Of a DNA stretch of 21,353 bases, positions 1 through 6,785 are shown piece by piece. Positions within the stretch are counted from its first letter, which is position 1, and every line of letters starts with the position of its first letter. Under the pieces are notes generated by a model. The model did no database searches and was not told where the DNA came from. It saw only the letters and a program-made list of their open reading frames with translations. This DNA is from CAZOIA01 sp964579675 (GTDB lineage Bacteria > Planctomycetota > Phycisphaerae > UBA1845 > PWPN01): positions 1-21,353 of the forward strand of contig CAZOIA010000098.1 of NCBI GenBank assembly GCA_964579675.1, given 5' to 3'. The position numbers and the translations under genes were made by a program.

Positions 1-26
1 GTAAGGAAGCGGCCCTGGCGCATCCG

Positions 27-67
27 CAGATACTCCCCTCCCTGACGGTCGGGGAGGGGAGTATCTG
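27..67. repeat. Perfect 16-bp inverted repeat (hairpin)
   Basis: Positions 27-42 and 52-67 are exact reverse complements around a 9-nt loop. The arms are C/G-rich at their inner ends and run out to CAGATA/TATCTG. No T-run follows on either strand, so it is not a textbook Rho-independent terminator. It could still end transcription of a gene lying to the left of the window, or be a copy of a palindromic intergenic element. It lies about 115 bp upstream of the phosphohexomutase start. Confidence 0.6.
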
Positions 68-180
68 AGGCTAGGAGATTGGGTTGTGAACAGGAGCAGG
101 GCCCGGGCGGTGTGACCCGAGCCGGTGTTTCAGGTAAGATGAGGCCGTCTCGACGCCCCAGAGGAGACTGAGGTTGTTCC

Positions 181-1809
181 GTGCCTACTTCCGCGCAAGA
201 CATCGACCGCTACCGTCGCTCCTGTCCCGGCGAAGAAGAGATAATGATCTCCGATGCCGTCTGCTTCGGCCGCCGCCGAAACAACTTCCCCATGTGCAAG
301 GGGTGCCAATTCAACGACGAGGAAACCAAGGCCGGTCAGGCTGCCCCGGCGTCGGTGGTGGGCCAGAGCACTGCCAACGCAGAAGAAGCCAAACGGGACA
401 GAATCGAGTCGGTCTTTCGAGCGCACGACGTGCGCGGCACTTGCCCGGACCCGCTCGACTCGGACGTTGCCTGGCGGATCGGCATGGCGACGGCCCAATT
501 ACTGAGGTCCGAGCTGCGCGGGTACGACCGGAGCCAGCCGGAGAAGGCAGCCGTCGTCGTCGGCATGGACATGCGCAAGAGCAGTCCGGGACTCCTGGCC
601 GCCTTGACCGAAGGGCTCCGCGCCGGCGGTTCGCCCGTGATCGACATCGGCATGATCGACACCCCTTTGCTCTGGTTCGCGGTCAATCAACTCACCTGCT
701 GCGGCGGTGTCCAGGTTACGGGCAGCCACGAGCCCGCAGGCTCGAATGGGTTCAGAATCTGCGGGCGAAAAGGCCGCCCCGTCAGCGCCGAGACCGGCCT
801 GGGCAAGATCTGCAAGATCGCCAAGAACACGGTCCGGCACTCAACCTCGCACCCGGCCGGACTGCAACAGCAGGATCTGGGAGAGGCCTACCGTGAGTTC
901 GTGCGAGGCTTCCTCAAGCAGCCGGGGGGCGGGATCAACGCGGATCGGCCCCTGAAAATGGTGGTTGACGCCTCGAACGGCATGGCCGGCCGATGGCTAC
1001 CCATCACCTTCGACGAGGTGGACTGGCTCGAAATCGTCCGGCTGAACTTCGAGCACGACGGTGAGTTCATGCACGAGCCCAACCCGCTGGCGGAACATAA
1101 CCTCGCCCAGCTCAAAGACCGCTGCCAGCGCTCGAAAGCGGACATCGGCGTGTGTTTCGACGGCGATGCCGACCGCTTGGCCCTCCTCGACAATCAGGGC
1201 CGGCTCGTCCCCGCCGACCTGGTGATTGCGCTGCTGGCCCGCCACCTGTTGAAAGCGGCTCCCGGAGCCACCGTGGTTTACGACCTTTGCTGCTCCCGGG
1301 CGGTGCCCGAAGAGATTCTCAAGGCCGGCGGGGTGGCCCGACGTGAGCGATGCGGCCACCCGTTTCTCAAGAGGGCGTTGGAGGGTTCTAAGGGCATCTT
1401 CGCCGGCCAGCGGGGCGGACGCTACTACTTCCGCGACAACTGGTATTGTGACTCCGGGCTCATCGCCCTGGCTCAGATCCTCAATATCCTCACCGCGTCA
1501 GGCAGGCCTCTTAATGAGCTGATCGCCCCGATCAAACGGTACGCCCACTCCGGCGAGCGGAGCTTCCACGCCGACAACAGTAGCCAAGTCATCCGAGAAC
1601 TCACCGAGAGGTACGGCAATGCCAGGATCGATCATCTCGAGGGCATCACCGTGGAATACGAGGATTGGTGGTTCAACGTCAGACCATCCAGCACGGAATC
1701 GGTTCTGCGGCTCAACCTGGAAGCCGCAGACGAAGCAATGCTCGAAAGCAAGCTCGCCGAGGTGTGTCCCTTGCTGGGTACGCCGGTTGGACCGCCAGGG
1801 GCCGGGTGA
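181..1809 (+). CDS. Phosphomannomutase/phosphoglucomutase-family phosphohexomutase
   Basis: This is an alpha-D-phosphohexomutase of 542 residues, expected to move phosphate between C1 and C6 of a hexose or hexosamine for polysaccharide precursor synthesis. Domain I begins near residue 78 (VFRAHDVRGT). The phosphoserine loop is T180-G-S182-H-E-P, against the usual TASHNP. The magnesium loop is D327-G-D-A-D-R332. The phosphate-binding loop is R501-P-S-S-T-E506. The sugar-recognition loop, normally GExSGH, is G409-Q-R-G-G-R414 here, so substrate specificity is uncertain. An N-terminal extension of about 75 residues carries C28, C39 and C42 (CKGC), which could bind a metal. The GTG at 181 has GAGG 8 nt upstream. 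An in-frame ATG at 244, preceded by GAAGAAGAG, is a credible alternative that removes 21 residues but keeps the cysteines. The family call is firm; the substrate is unknown. Confidence 0.88.
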   Translation: MPTSAQDIDRYRRSCPGEEEIMISDAVCFGRRRNNFPMCKGCQFNDEETKAGQAAPASVVGQSTANAEEAKRDRIESVFRAHDVRGTCPDPLDSDVAWRIGMATAQLLRSELRGYDRSQPEKAAVVVGMDMRKSSPGLLAALTEGLRAGGSPVIDIGMIDTPLLWFAVNQLTCCGGVQVTGSHEPAGSNGFRICGRKGRPVSAETGLGKICKIAKNTVRHSTSHPAGLQQQDLGEAYREFVRGFLKQPGGGINADRPLKMVVDASNGMAGRWLPITFDEVDWLEIVRLNFEHDGEFMHEPNPLAEHNLAQLKDRCQRSKADIGVCFDGDADRLALLDNQGRLVPADLVIALLARHLLKAAPGATVVYDLCCSRAVPEEILKAGGVARRERCGHPFLKRALEGSKGIFAGQRGGRYYFRDNWYCDSGLIALAQILNILTASGRPLNELIAPIKRYAHSGERSFHADNSSQVIRELTERYGNARIDHLEGITVEYEDWWFNVRPSSTESVLRLNLEAADEAMLESKLAEVCPLLGTPVGPPGAG

Positions 1810-1911
1810 TGAGCGCTTGGGCTCTTTATGGTAAGGAATGGCCAGGGCTTCTCCCCGCAACCTCCGTGTCTGCGTCGTGAGTCACTGTACCAATAGGGAA
1901 AACAGGCATCC

Positions 1912-3210
1912 ATGATCGAACGGGCCGAGCGGGCTGAGCACCGCTTCCTCACGAGCGGGATCGAGCTGGCGGTCTTACCGACCCCGGGTCGATCGGTGGT
2001 TATGACGGGAATCCGTCTATTCGCGGGATACGCCCACGAGGGATCAGAGTATCTCGGCGTGGCCCACGTGCTGGCCCAGGCGATCACGAAAGGAACCGCC
2101 AAGCACGATGGACCGGCGCTGAACGACGCCTTCGACGAGATCGGTGCCGCGCACGCAGCCGCCGCCGGCCGGGAAACCATCGCGTTCTCTTGCCTGTGCC
2201 TGCCGGAGTTCCTTGAGCGGGCCTTTGACCTGCATGCCGAACTCATCCGCACGCCGAGCTTCCCTCAAAGCGCCTGCGAGGTAGCGGTGGACCTGGCGAG
2301 ACAGGCTCTGGCGGCCCTCAACGACGATCCGCACGAGTTGGCGAAGAAGTACCTCCAGCGGCAGGCGTACGGTGAACCGCTCGGCCGGCACGCGTGTGGG
2401 GAATCCGCGACACTTGAACGGATCGGGCGCGAGCAGATTGTGGACCACTGGTCGCGGCACTTCGCGGGCAGGCGAATGCAGGTCGCCGTCGCGGGGCCTG
2501 TGGATCCGGCCATGGTGGCGGATCTCCTGGAACGCGACTTCGATGGCTTCGCCGGCGGCGAGATCGGGAACGGGGATTCGACGAGGGAGGCGGGAGATGA
2601 GCCGACCGCAGCCGCCACCGACCGACCGTCCTTCTCGGTGACCTTTTCGCCCGGGCGGACACACTATCCCAAAGACCTGGAGCAGCAACAGATCGCGATC
2701 TGTTTCCCAGGGGCGGCGGCCACCGACGAGGATCAGGCCGTCGAGCGGGTGGTTGTGGGCGTGCTGTCAGGAGGGATGAGCAGTCGGCTCTGGACCGCGG
2801 TTCGCGAGCGGCAGGGGCTTGTCTACTGGGTCGGGTGCTGGTGTGATCGGCCACGAACCGCGGGCATGATGCACCTGGGCGCATCGACCACCCCCCAGCG
2901 AGTCGAGGAAACCTACGCCACGCTCCTGCGAGAAATCGGCCGCCTGGCAGAGGACATCACCGAACGGGAGATCGAGCGGGCCATCACCGGGATCGTCACC
3001 TCCGTTCAGACCCACGGCGACCTCACCCGGGCCAAGGCGGTTCGGGTGGCCGACGACCTGTTCTACTACGGGCGGCCGGTCCCCCTTGAACAGAAACTGG
3101 CAAAGATCAGAGCGGTAACCGTGAGCGACGTTCAGCAATACCTGAAGGCTCATCCACGGGATCGACTCAGCGTGGTGACCCTGGGACCGAGGGGACTGAA
3201 CGATGAATGA
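1912..3210 (+). CDS. M16-family peptidase-like subunit, zinc motif degraded
   Basis: This is a 432-residue protein with the two-lobed M16 (insulinase/mitochondrial processing peptidase) architecture. The HxxEH zinc/catalytic motif is replaced by H52-V-L-A-Q56, so the catalytic Glu and the second His ligand are both missing. The C-terminal lobe keeps the conserved GGMSSRLWTAVRERQGLVY region that contributes substrate-binding Arg and Tyr. This is the pattern of the non-catalytic partner in bacterial M16B heterodimers, and the next gene supplies the intact HxxEH subunit. It most likely forms a zinc peptidase complex with that protein; I see no signal peptide, so the location is probably cytoplasmic. 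AGG lies 5-6 nt before the ATG. The last residues and the TGA stop are read out of a heptanucleotide repeat array starting at 3202. Confidence 0.85.
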   Translation: MIERAERAEHRFLTSGIELAVLPTPGRSVVMTGIRLFAGYAHEGSEYLGVAHVLAQAITKGTAKHDGPALNDAFDEIGAAHAAAAGRETIAFSCLCLPEFLERAFDLHAELIRTPSFPQSACEVAVDLARQALAALNDDPHELAKKYLQRQAYGEPLGRHACGESATLERIGREQIVDHWSRHFAGRRMQVAVAGPVDPAMVADLLERDFDGFAGGEIGNGDSTREAGDEPTAAATDRPSFSVTFSPGRTHYPKDLEQQQIAICFPGAAATDEDQAVERVVVGVLSGGMSSRLWTAVRERQGLVYWVGCWCDRPRTAGMMHLGASTTPQRVEETYATLLREIGRLAEDITEREIERAITGIVTSVQTHGDLTRAKAVRVADDLFYYGRPVPLEQKLAKIRAVTVSDVQQYLKAHPRDRLSVVTLGPRGLNDE

Positions 3211-3272
3211 TGAATGATGAATGATGAACGCATAGCTGATTGTTGACAACTGAGAACTGGTAGCCGAGAGCA
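3202..3272. repeat. Heptanucleotide tandem repeat array between the M16 genes
   Basis: Ten consecutive 7-mers lie nearly in register: GATGAAT three times, GATGAAC, an 8-nt GCATAGCT, then GATTGTT, GACAACT, GAGAACT, GGTAGCC and GAGAGCA. Most units begin with GA and many end in CT. The array contains the stop codon of the upstream M16 gene and supplies the only Shine-Dalgarno-like purines (GAGAG) for the downstream one. Related units (GATAGCT, GAGAGCT) flank the four-helix-bundle gene at 11167-11526. Here no gene is enclosed. Confidence 0.75.
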
Positions 3273-3276
3273 GCGA

Positions 3277-4539
3277 ATGCCCGATACCCCTTTCGTTCAG
3301 GAACGGCTTTCCAACGGCTTGACCGTCGTCGTGGAGATCATGCCGGATGTCCAGTCGGCGGCGTGCGGGTTCCTCGCGCGAACGGGGTCCCGCGATGAGC
3401 GGGCCGAGTTGGCCGGCGTGTCGCATTTCCTCGAACACATGTGCTTCAAGGGGACGGCCCGCCGGAGTTCCGAGCAGCTCAACCTCGAGTTCGACGAGAT
3501 CGGTGCCGACAACAACGCCCAAACGGGCAAGGATCAGACGTTCTACTACAGTTGGGCCCGGACTGAGGATCTGCCCCGCCAATTGGACCTCCTGGCGGAC
3601 ATGATGCACTCGACCTTGCCGGCGGATGAGTTCGAGGTCGAAAGAAAGGTGATCCTGGAGGAGATCGCCACCTACAAGGACGATCTGGCATCCAACGCCT
3701 ACGACTTTCTGTACGAGAACGTCTGTGCCGGCAGTCCGCTGGCCTGGCCGGTGGTGGGTTATGAGAGGACGATCCGGGAGATGACCCCCGAGCGTATGGG
3801 GGCTTATCTCGCCCGGCGATATCGCCCGGGGAACCTGATCCTCGTGGTGGCGGGGAACGTCGAGCCGGACGAGGTGATGGAGACGGCCCGGCGGCTGTGC
3901 GGCTCATGGGAAAACGTGGAGGACATGGGTCCGCCCCGGCGCCGCCCGAGGCTGCGAACGGGGGTCGCGGTCCATCAATGGGAACGATTTCACCGCCAGG
4001 CGGTGGTGCTGGCGTTACCCTCCGCGCCGGCAACGCACCCGCAGGACGAGTCGGCCGAGGCTCTGACGGCAATCCTCGGCGGCGCCAACTCGCGGTTCTA
4101 TTGGAACATCGTCCAGAAGGGACTGGCCACTCAGGCCTCCGTCACGCGCGAGGAGTACCGCGACTTCGGGCTGCTGATAATGTACGGCCTGTGCGAGCCC
4201 GAGAACTGTGAGAAGCTCCTTGAGGCCATGCGCCGCGAGGCAAGCGAGATCACCGACAACGGACCGGAGCCCAAGGAAATCCAGCGGGTAAAGAACCGCA
4301 GGCGAACGTTGCTCGCCACGGAGTCCGAAGCACCGGGCTACCGGCTGGGCCAGCTCGCGGACGACACCGACTACCGCGGCGCGCCGCGACCGGCCGAAGC
4401 CCGCTTGGCCGAGGTCGATGCCGTTTCGAGCGAGACCGTCGCGGACTACCTGCGGGAATACCCGATCACGGGCGACGGATTCCTGGCGAGCGTGGGACCG
4501 CGCCGCTGGCCGGTAATGGAATTGGGGCTTACCGAATGA
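3277..4539 (+). CDS. M16-family zinc metallopeptidase (catalytic subunit)
   Basis: This is a 420-residue processing-peptidase/PqqL-like M16B protease. The inverted zinc motif is complete: H50-F-L-E53-H54, with a third ligand Glu in the LEEI segment (E128, 74 residues after H54), the expected spacing. The C-terminal lobe has the GGANSRFYW segment typical of the family's substrate-binding part. There is no signal peptide. It very probably pairs with the HxxEH-less subunit encoded just upstream, and the following CPBP protease gene overlaps its stop by 4 nt (ATGA), so the three form one operon. The ATG at 3277 follows a weak purine stretch (CCGAGAGCAGCGA). The next in-frame Met is residue 22, which would delete the first beta strand, so I keep 3277. 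The substrate is unknown. Confidence 0.9.
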   Translation: MPDTPFVQERLSNGLTVVVEIMPDVQSAACGFLARTGSRDERAELAGVSHFLEHMCFKGTARRSSEQLNLEFDEIGADNNAQTGKDQTFYYSWARTEDLPRQLDLLADMMHSTLPADEFEVERKVILEEIATYKDDLASNAYDFLYENVCAGSPLAWPVVGYERTIREMTPERMGAYLARRYRPGNLILVVAGNVEPDEVMETARRLCGSWENVEDMGPPRRRPRLRTGVAVHQWERFHRQAVVLALPSAPATHPQDESAEALTAILGGANSRFYWNIVQKGLATQASVTREEYRDFGLLIMYGLCEPENCEKLLEAMRREASEITDNGPEPKEIQRVKNRRRTLLATESEAPGYRLGQLADDTDYRGAPRPAEARLAEVDAVSSETVADYLREYPITGDGFLASVGPRRWPVMELGLTE

Positions 4540-5462
4540 GTGTTGACCGGCCGCCACTGCCGCCCGGCCCCGGAGAACTGCCAGGCCAAGGTGTCGCCGA
4601 GACCGACCCGAATACCGCCGGGCTCCCGCCCACAACTCACCCACCGATGGCCGGCCCGGCTGAGCTTGTCCGGGAAGCCATTCCATTGGGCCGCCCGGTC
4701 GTAGCGGGTGCAGCGGATCTCGCCGCCGCGTTGCCTCACGCCGCGCCGGTCCAGCGAATGCCCATGCCCATGTCCCGGCTCCGGGCCGGGGTGGAACTTG
4801 TTCTTCTGCTGCCGGCCGGGATCCTCGGGGCCACGGCTACGTATCTCATCGTCCGCAGCTCGTCGCCGGACGATCCGCGGTGGCTTCACATCGCCGACGG
4901 CCTCGGGATGGGAGCCGGTTGCGTGTTAGGATGCGGCCTCATTCTACTCGTCGCCCGCCATAAGCCGTTCACTATCGGGTTGACCGGCAAGCGACTCGCG
5001 GCGAACGTCGGGATCGGCTTGCTGGCACTACTGATTACTTACGTCGTCCTTGCCCAGGTCGCGATGGCCGCCGTCATCCTTCATCCGAAACTCCTGGCCG
5101 GGCCGTCGGCGGCCCAGCAGGCGATCGAGCAGGCATTTCCCCCTTTGTCGCTGGGGGCCGCCGCGCTCGTGACCGCGTTCGTGGCTTTCTGGGAAGAGGT
5201 GGTGTGTCGTGGATTCGTCTTGACCCGTTTCCAGGCGATCCTGAGACGATGGTGGCTCACCGTCCCGATTGCGTCCGGGGCATTCGGCATGCTCCACGTT
5301 TACGAGGGCCCCCTGGCAATCGCGCTCATCACCACCCTGGCCCTGGTGATGAGCGGGCTGTTCGTCTGGCGTAAGAGCCTCGTGCCGTCGATAACGTATC
5401 ACCTGGTTCACAACCTGCTCATGTTCCAGTTGCTCCGGTCGGTCTCCTCCACCTGGCAGTAG
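4536..5462 (+). CDS. CPBP-family intramembrane metalloprotease (CAAX/Abi type)
   Basis: This is a 308-residue membrane protein with the CPBP (PF02517) signature: E220-E221-V-V-C-R225 in one membrane helix, H254 in the next conserved segment (GMLHVYEG), and H289-x-x-H292-N293 near the C-terminus. These are the glutamates, arginine and histidines of the intramembrane active site. About seven hydrophobic segments are visible, near residues 84-106, 122-140, 157-182, 205-229, 241-255, 260-277 and 283-300. The first 80 residues are Pro/Ala-rich, poorly ordered and lack a signal peptide. The start codon overlaps the preceding M16 stop (ATGA), which implies translational coupling and a shared proteolysis role. 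CPBP proteins act in prenyl-protein processing, bacteriocin self-immunity or unassigned roles; which applies here is unknown. Confidence 0.88.
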   Translation: MSVDRPPLPPGPGELPGQGVAETDPNTAGLPPTTHPPMAGPAELVREAIPLGRPVVAGAADLAAALPHAAPVQRMPMPMSRLRAGVELVLLLPAGILGATATYLIVRSSSPDDPRWLHIADGLGMGAGCVLGCGLILLVARHKPFTIGLTGKRLAANVGIGLLALLITYVVLAQVAMAAVILHPKLLAGPSAAQQAIEQAFPPLSLGAAALVTAFVAFWEEVVCRGFVLTRFQAILRRWWLTVPIASGAFGMLHVYEGPLAIALITTLALVMSGLFVWRKSLVPSITYHLVHNLLMFQLLRSVSSTWQ

Positions 5463-5470
5463 ACCTGTGA

Positions 5471-5575
5471 ATGACCGGCTCGTCCGTTGTGCTGGTCGGC
5501 ATCGACCTCAGCGACACGTTCGCCGACGTGTGCGCGGGCGACAGCGGCATGACACAATCGAGTGCGGTAGCGTAG
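5471..5575 (+). CDS. Possible 34-residue peptide, doubtful
   Basis: A short frame runs from the ATG at 5471 to the TAG at 5573, with a hydrophobic start (SSVVLVGIDLSDTFADV). That start resembles the first beta strand of a universal-stress or RNase H-like fold, so this may be the stump of a truncated gene next to the repeat array. No clear ribosome-binding site is visible, and the frame may be chance in GC-rich DNA. Confidence 0.15.
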   Translation: MTGSSVVLVGIDLSDTFADVCAGDSGMTQSSAVA

Positions 5576-5578
5576 TCT

Positions 5579-5875
5579 ATCCGAGCCGGTTTCTGCGAAA
5601 CCGGTGGTCCGCATCCGAGCCGGTTTCTGTAAAACCGGTGGTCCCATCCGAGCCGGTTTGTGTGAAACCGGTGGTCCGCATCCGAGCCGGTTTGTGTGAA
5701 ACCGGTGGTCCCATCCGAGCCGGTTTGTGTGAAACCGGTGGTCCGCATCCGAGNNNNNNNNNNNNNNNNNNNNNNNNNNNNNNNNNNNNNNNNNNNNNNN
5801 NNNNNNNNNNNNNNNNNNNNNNNNNNNNNNNNNNNNNNNNNNNNNNNNNNNNNAGCCGGTTTCTGCGAAACCGGT
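5579..5875. repeat. Palindromic 33/34-bp tandem repeat array containing an assembly gap
   Basis: Five complete units are visible: 5579-5612 (34), 5613-5645 (33), 5646-5679 (34), 5680-5712 (33) and 5713-5746 (34). A sixth is cut at 5753, and after the gap a last palindrome spans 5854-5875. Each unit carries a hairpin, CCGGTTT-(5 nt)-AAACCGG. In the first and last copies the stem extends by one pair (CCGGTTTC-TGC-GAAACCGG). The linkers alternate strictly between ggtccgcatccgag and ggtcccatccgag, giving a 67-bp higher-order period. The real copy number is unknown because of the 100 N. Confidence 0.92.
5754..5853. other. Assembly gap (100 N)
   Basis: Exactly 100 undetermined bases, the conventional filler for a gap of unknown size. 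It lies inside the palindromic repeat array, so the repeat itself very probably broke the assembly. Any reading frame drawn through it is not real. Confidence 0.98.
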
Positions 5876-5900
5876 GCGTGGCGGCGCTGGACAGAAACAC

Positions 5901-5917
5901 CGGGCTCACGGAGCCCG
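5901..5917 (-). terminator. Probable Rho-independent terminator of clpS
   Basis: CGGGCTC (5901-5907) and GAGCCCG (5911-5917) form a perfect 7-bp stem with a 3-nt loop. Read on the minus strand, the stem is followed by GTGTTTCTG, a moderately T-rich tail. It starts about 13 nt after the clpS stop codon, the expected place for a terminator. Confidence 0.5.
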
Positions 5918-5929
5918 CCTCGGATTGGC

Positions 5930-6286
5930 CTACTCCCCATCCGGTGCCGGCTCGATGGTGGCCCGCATCGAGCCCTTGCACCGCTCCAGCCGCCAGTCGG
6001 CGCCGTAGGCGTGGATCTGGTCTCGCTTCAGCTCGGCCCGCTCCTTGGTTGTTGTATCCACGATCACCCGGCCGGTCGCGTCCACTTCCCTGGCCATGAC
6101 GAACGCCTTCGTGAGCCCGTGCCCGAACAGCTTGCCCAGCATCTCGATGACATATTCGTAGGTGTGATCATCGTCATCGTGAAGGATGACGTGGTAAGGA
6201 GGCAGGCGGCGCGGGATGGGGCTGGCCGGCCGGTCTGCGGTCTTCGTCCCCGGCGTCGCGACGGCGAGTTGATCCTCATCGCTCAT
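5930..6286 (-). CDS. clpS: ATP-dependent Clp protease adaptor ClpS (variant)
   Basis: This is a 118-residue protein that aligns over its length with ClpS, the adaptor delivering N-degron substrates to ClpAP/ClpCP in the cytoplasm. A disordered N-terminal tail (about 1-28) precedes the core, which starts PYHVILHDDDD at residue 30 and ends MRATIEPA. Aligned by eye to E. coli ClpS, the residues that grip the substrate's alpha-amino group are altered: N34 corresponds to D37, D35 is kept as D38, and H66 corresponds to D69. The pocket is therefore more acidic than usual. GGGAG lies about 8 nt upstream of the ATG, and a good promoter lies at 6338-6367. No clpA gene is adjacent. The family assignment is good; N-degron preference may differ from the classical protein. 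Confidence 0.85.
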   Translation of the reverse strand: MSDEDQLAVATPGTKTADRPASPIPRRLPPYHVILHDDDDHTYEYVIEMLGKLFGHGLTKAFVMAREVDATGRVIVDTTTKERAELKRDQIHAYGADWRLERCKGSMRATIEPAPDGE

Positions 6287-6337
6287 GGCAACGCTCCCAG
6301 AGCCTGGCGATATCCCGGCTCGGGCAGCTCGTTACCT

Positions 6338-6367
6338 ATCATAACACGTCCGCGGCCCGAATGTCAC
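6338..6367 (-). promoter_or_regulatory. Sigma-70-type promoter for clpS
   Basis: On the minus strand GTGACA (6362-6367) and TATGAT (6338-6343) are separated by 18 bp, each one or two changes from consensus. Transcription would start near 6330, about 45 nt before the clpS ATG. Confidence 0.55.
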
Positions 6368-6476
6368 CCGAAGGCGTCTACCCGGCGCTGTGGCGCGGGC
6401 GTCCCTGCCGACCGGGCGGGGGCCATGATAAACCATCAACCTTCTCTCCGGCAAGGATCCAGAAAGGACGGATCAG

Positions 6477-6785
6477 ATGCGAATCACTTGCCTGTACTCC
6501 GCGGTCCTATGGGCTCTTGGGCCGACCCCGACCATCCTGGGCAAAGGCCGGCCTGAGGTGCCCGACCGTGCAACCGGCGCCCGCCGCAACCGACGCGCTT
6601 ACCGGGCAATCCGACACGTCACACACGATAAGGCGCGCAGCAGATACGCAGGTGAGCTGGTCGTCCCATTTCTGATTCCGGCCTCAAAGGGCCACAGGTT
6701 GCATCGCACGGTCGGTCTGATAGGGTTGGTGGGTGCGGCGCCCCGATCATTCCCAAGGCCTGCTGAAAAGGAACGCCAGTCATGA
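6477..6785 (+). CDS. Possible 102-residue hypothetical protein upstream of the sulfatase
   Basis: The ATG at 6477 follows AAAGGACGG at a good distance, and its stop overlaps the sulfatase start by 4 nt (ATGA). Those features favour a real leader gene. Against it, the product is Arg-rich with no recognisable domain or sequence pattern, the sulfatase has its own Shine-Dalgarno (AAAAGGAACG), and open frames of this size are common in this base composition. The rest of 6287-6781 shows only the clpS promoter. Confidence 0.22.
   Translation: MRITCLYSAVLWALGPTPTILGKGRPEVPDRATGARRNRRAYRAIRHVTHDKARSRYAGELVVPFLIPASKGHRLHRTVGLIGLVGAAPRSFPRPAEKERQS

Noticed and set aside
5579..5875. CRISPR array
   Set aside because: Units are palindromic and regularly spaced, but the 14-15-nt 'spacers' are just two alternating constant sequences, far too short and not unique. 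No cas gene is present.
5467..6099. Long reading frames on both strands across the repeat array
   Set aside because: They run through the 100 N and through a 33/34-bp repeat that shifts frame at each unit. Open frames here follow from repeat composition, not coding.
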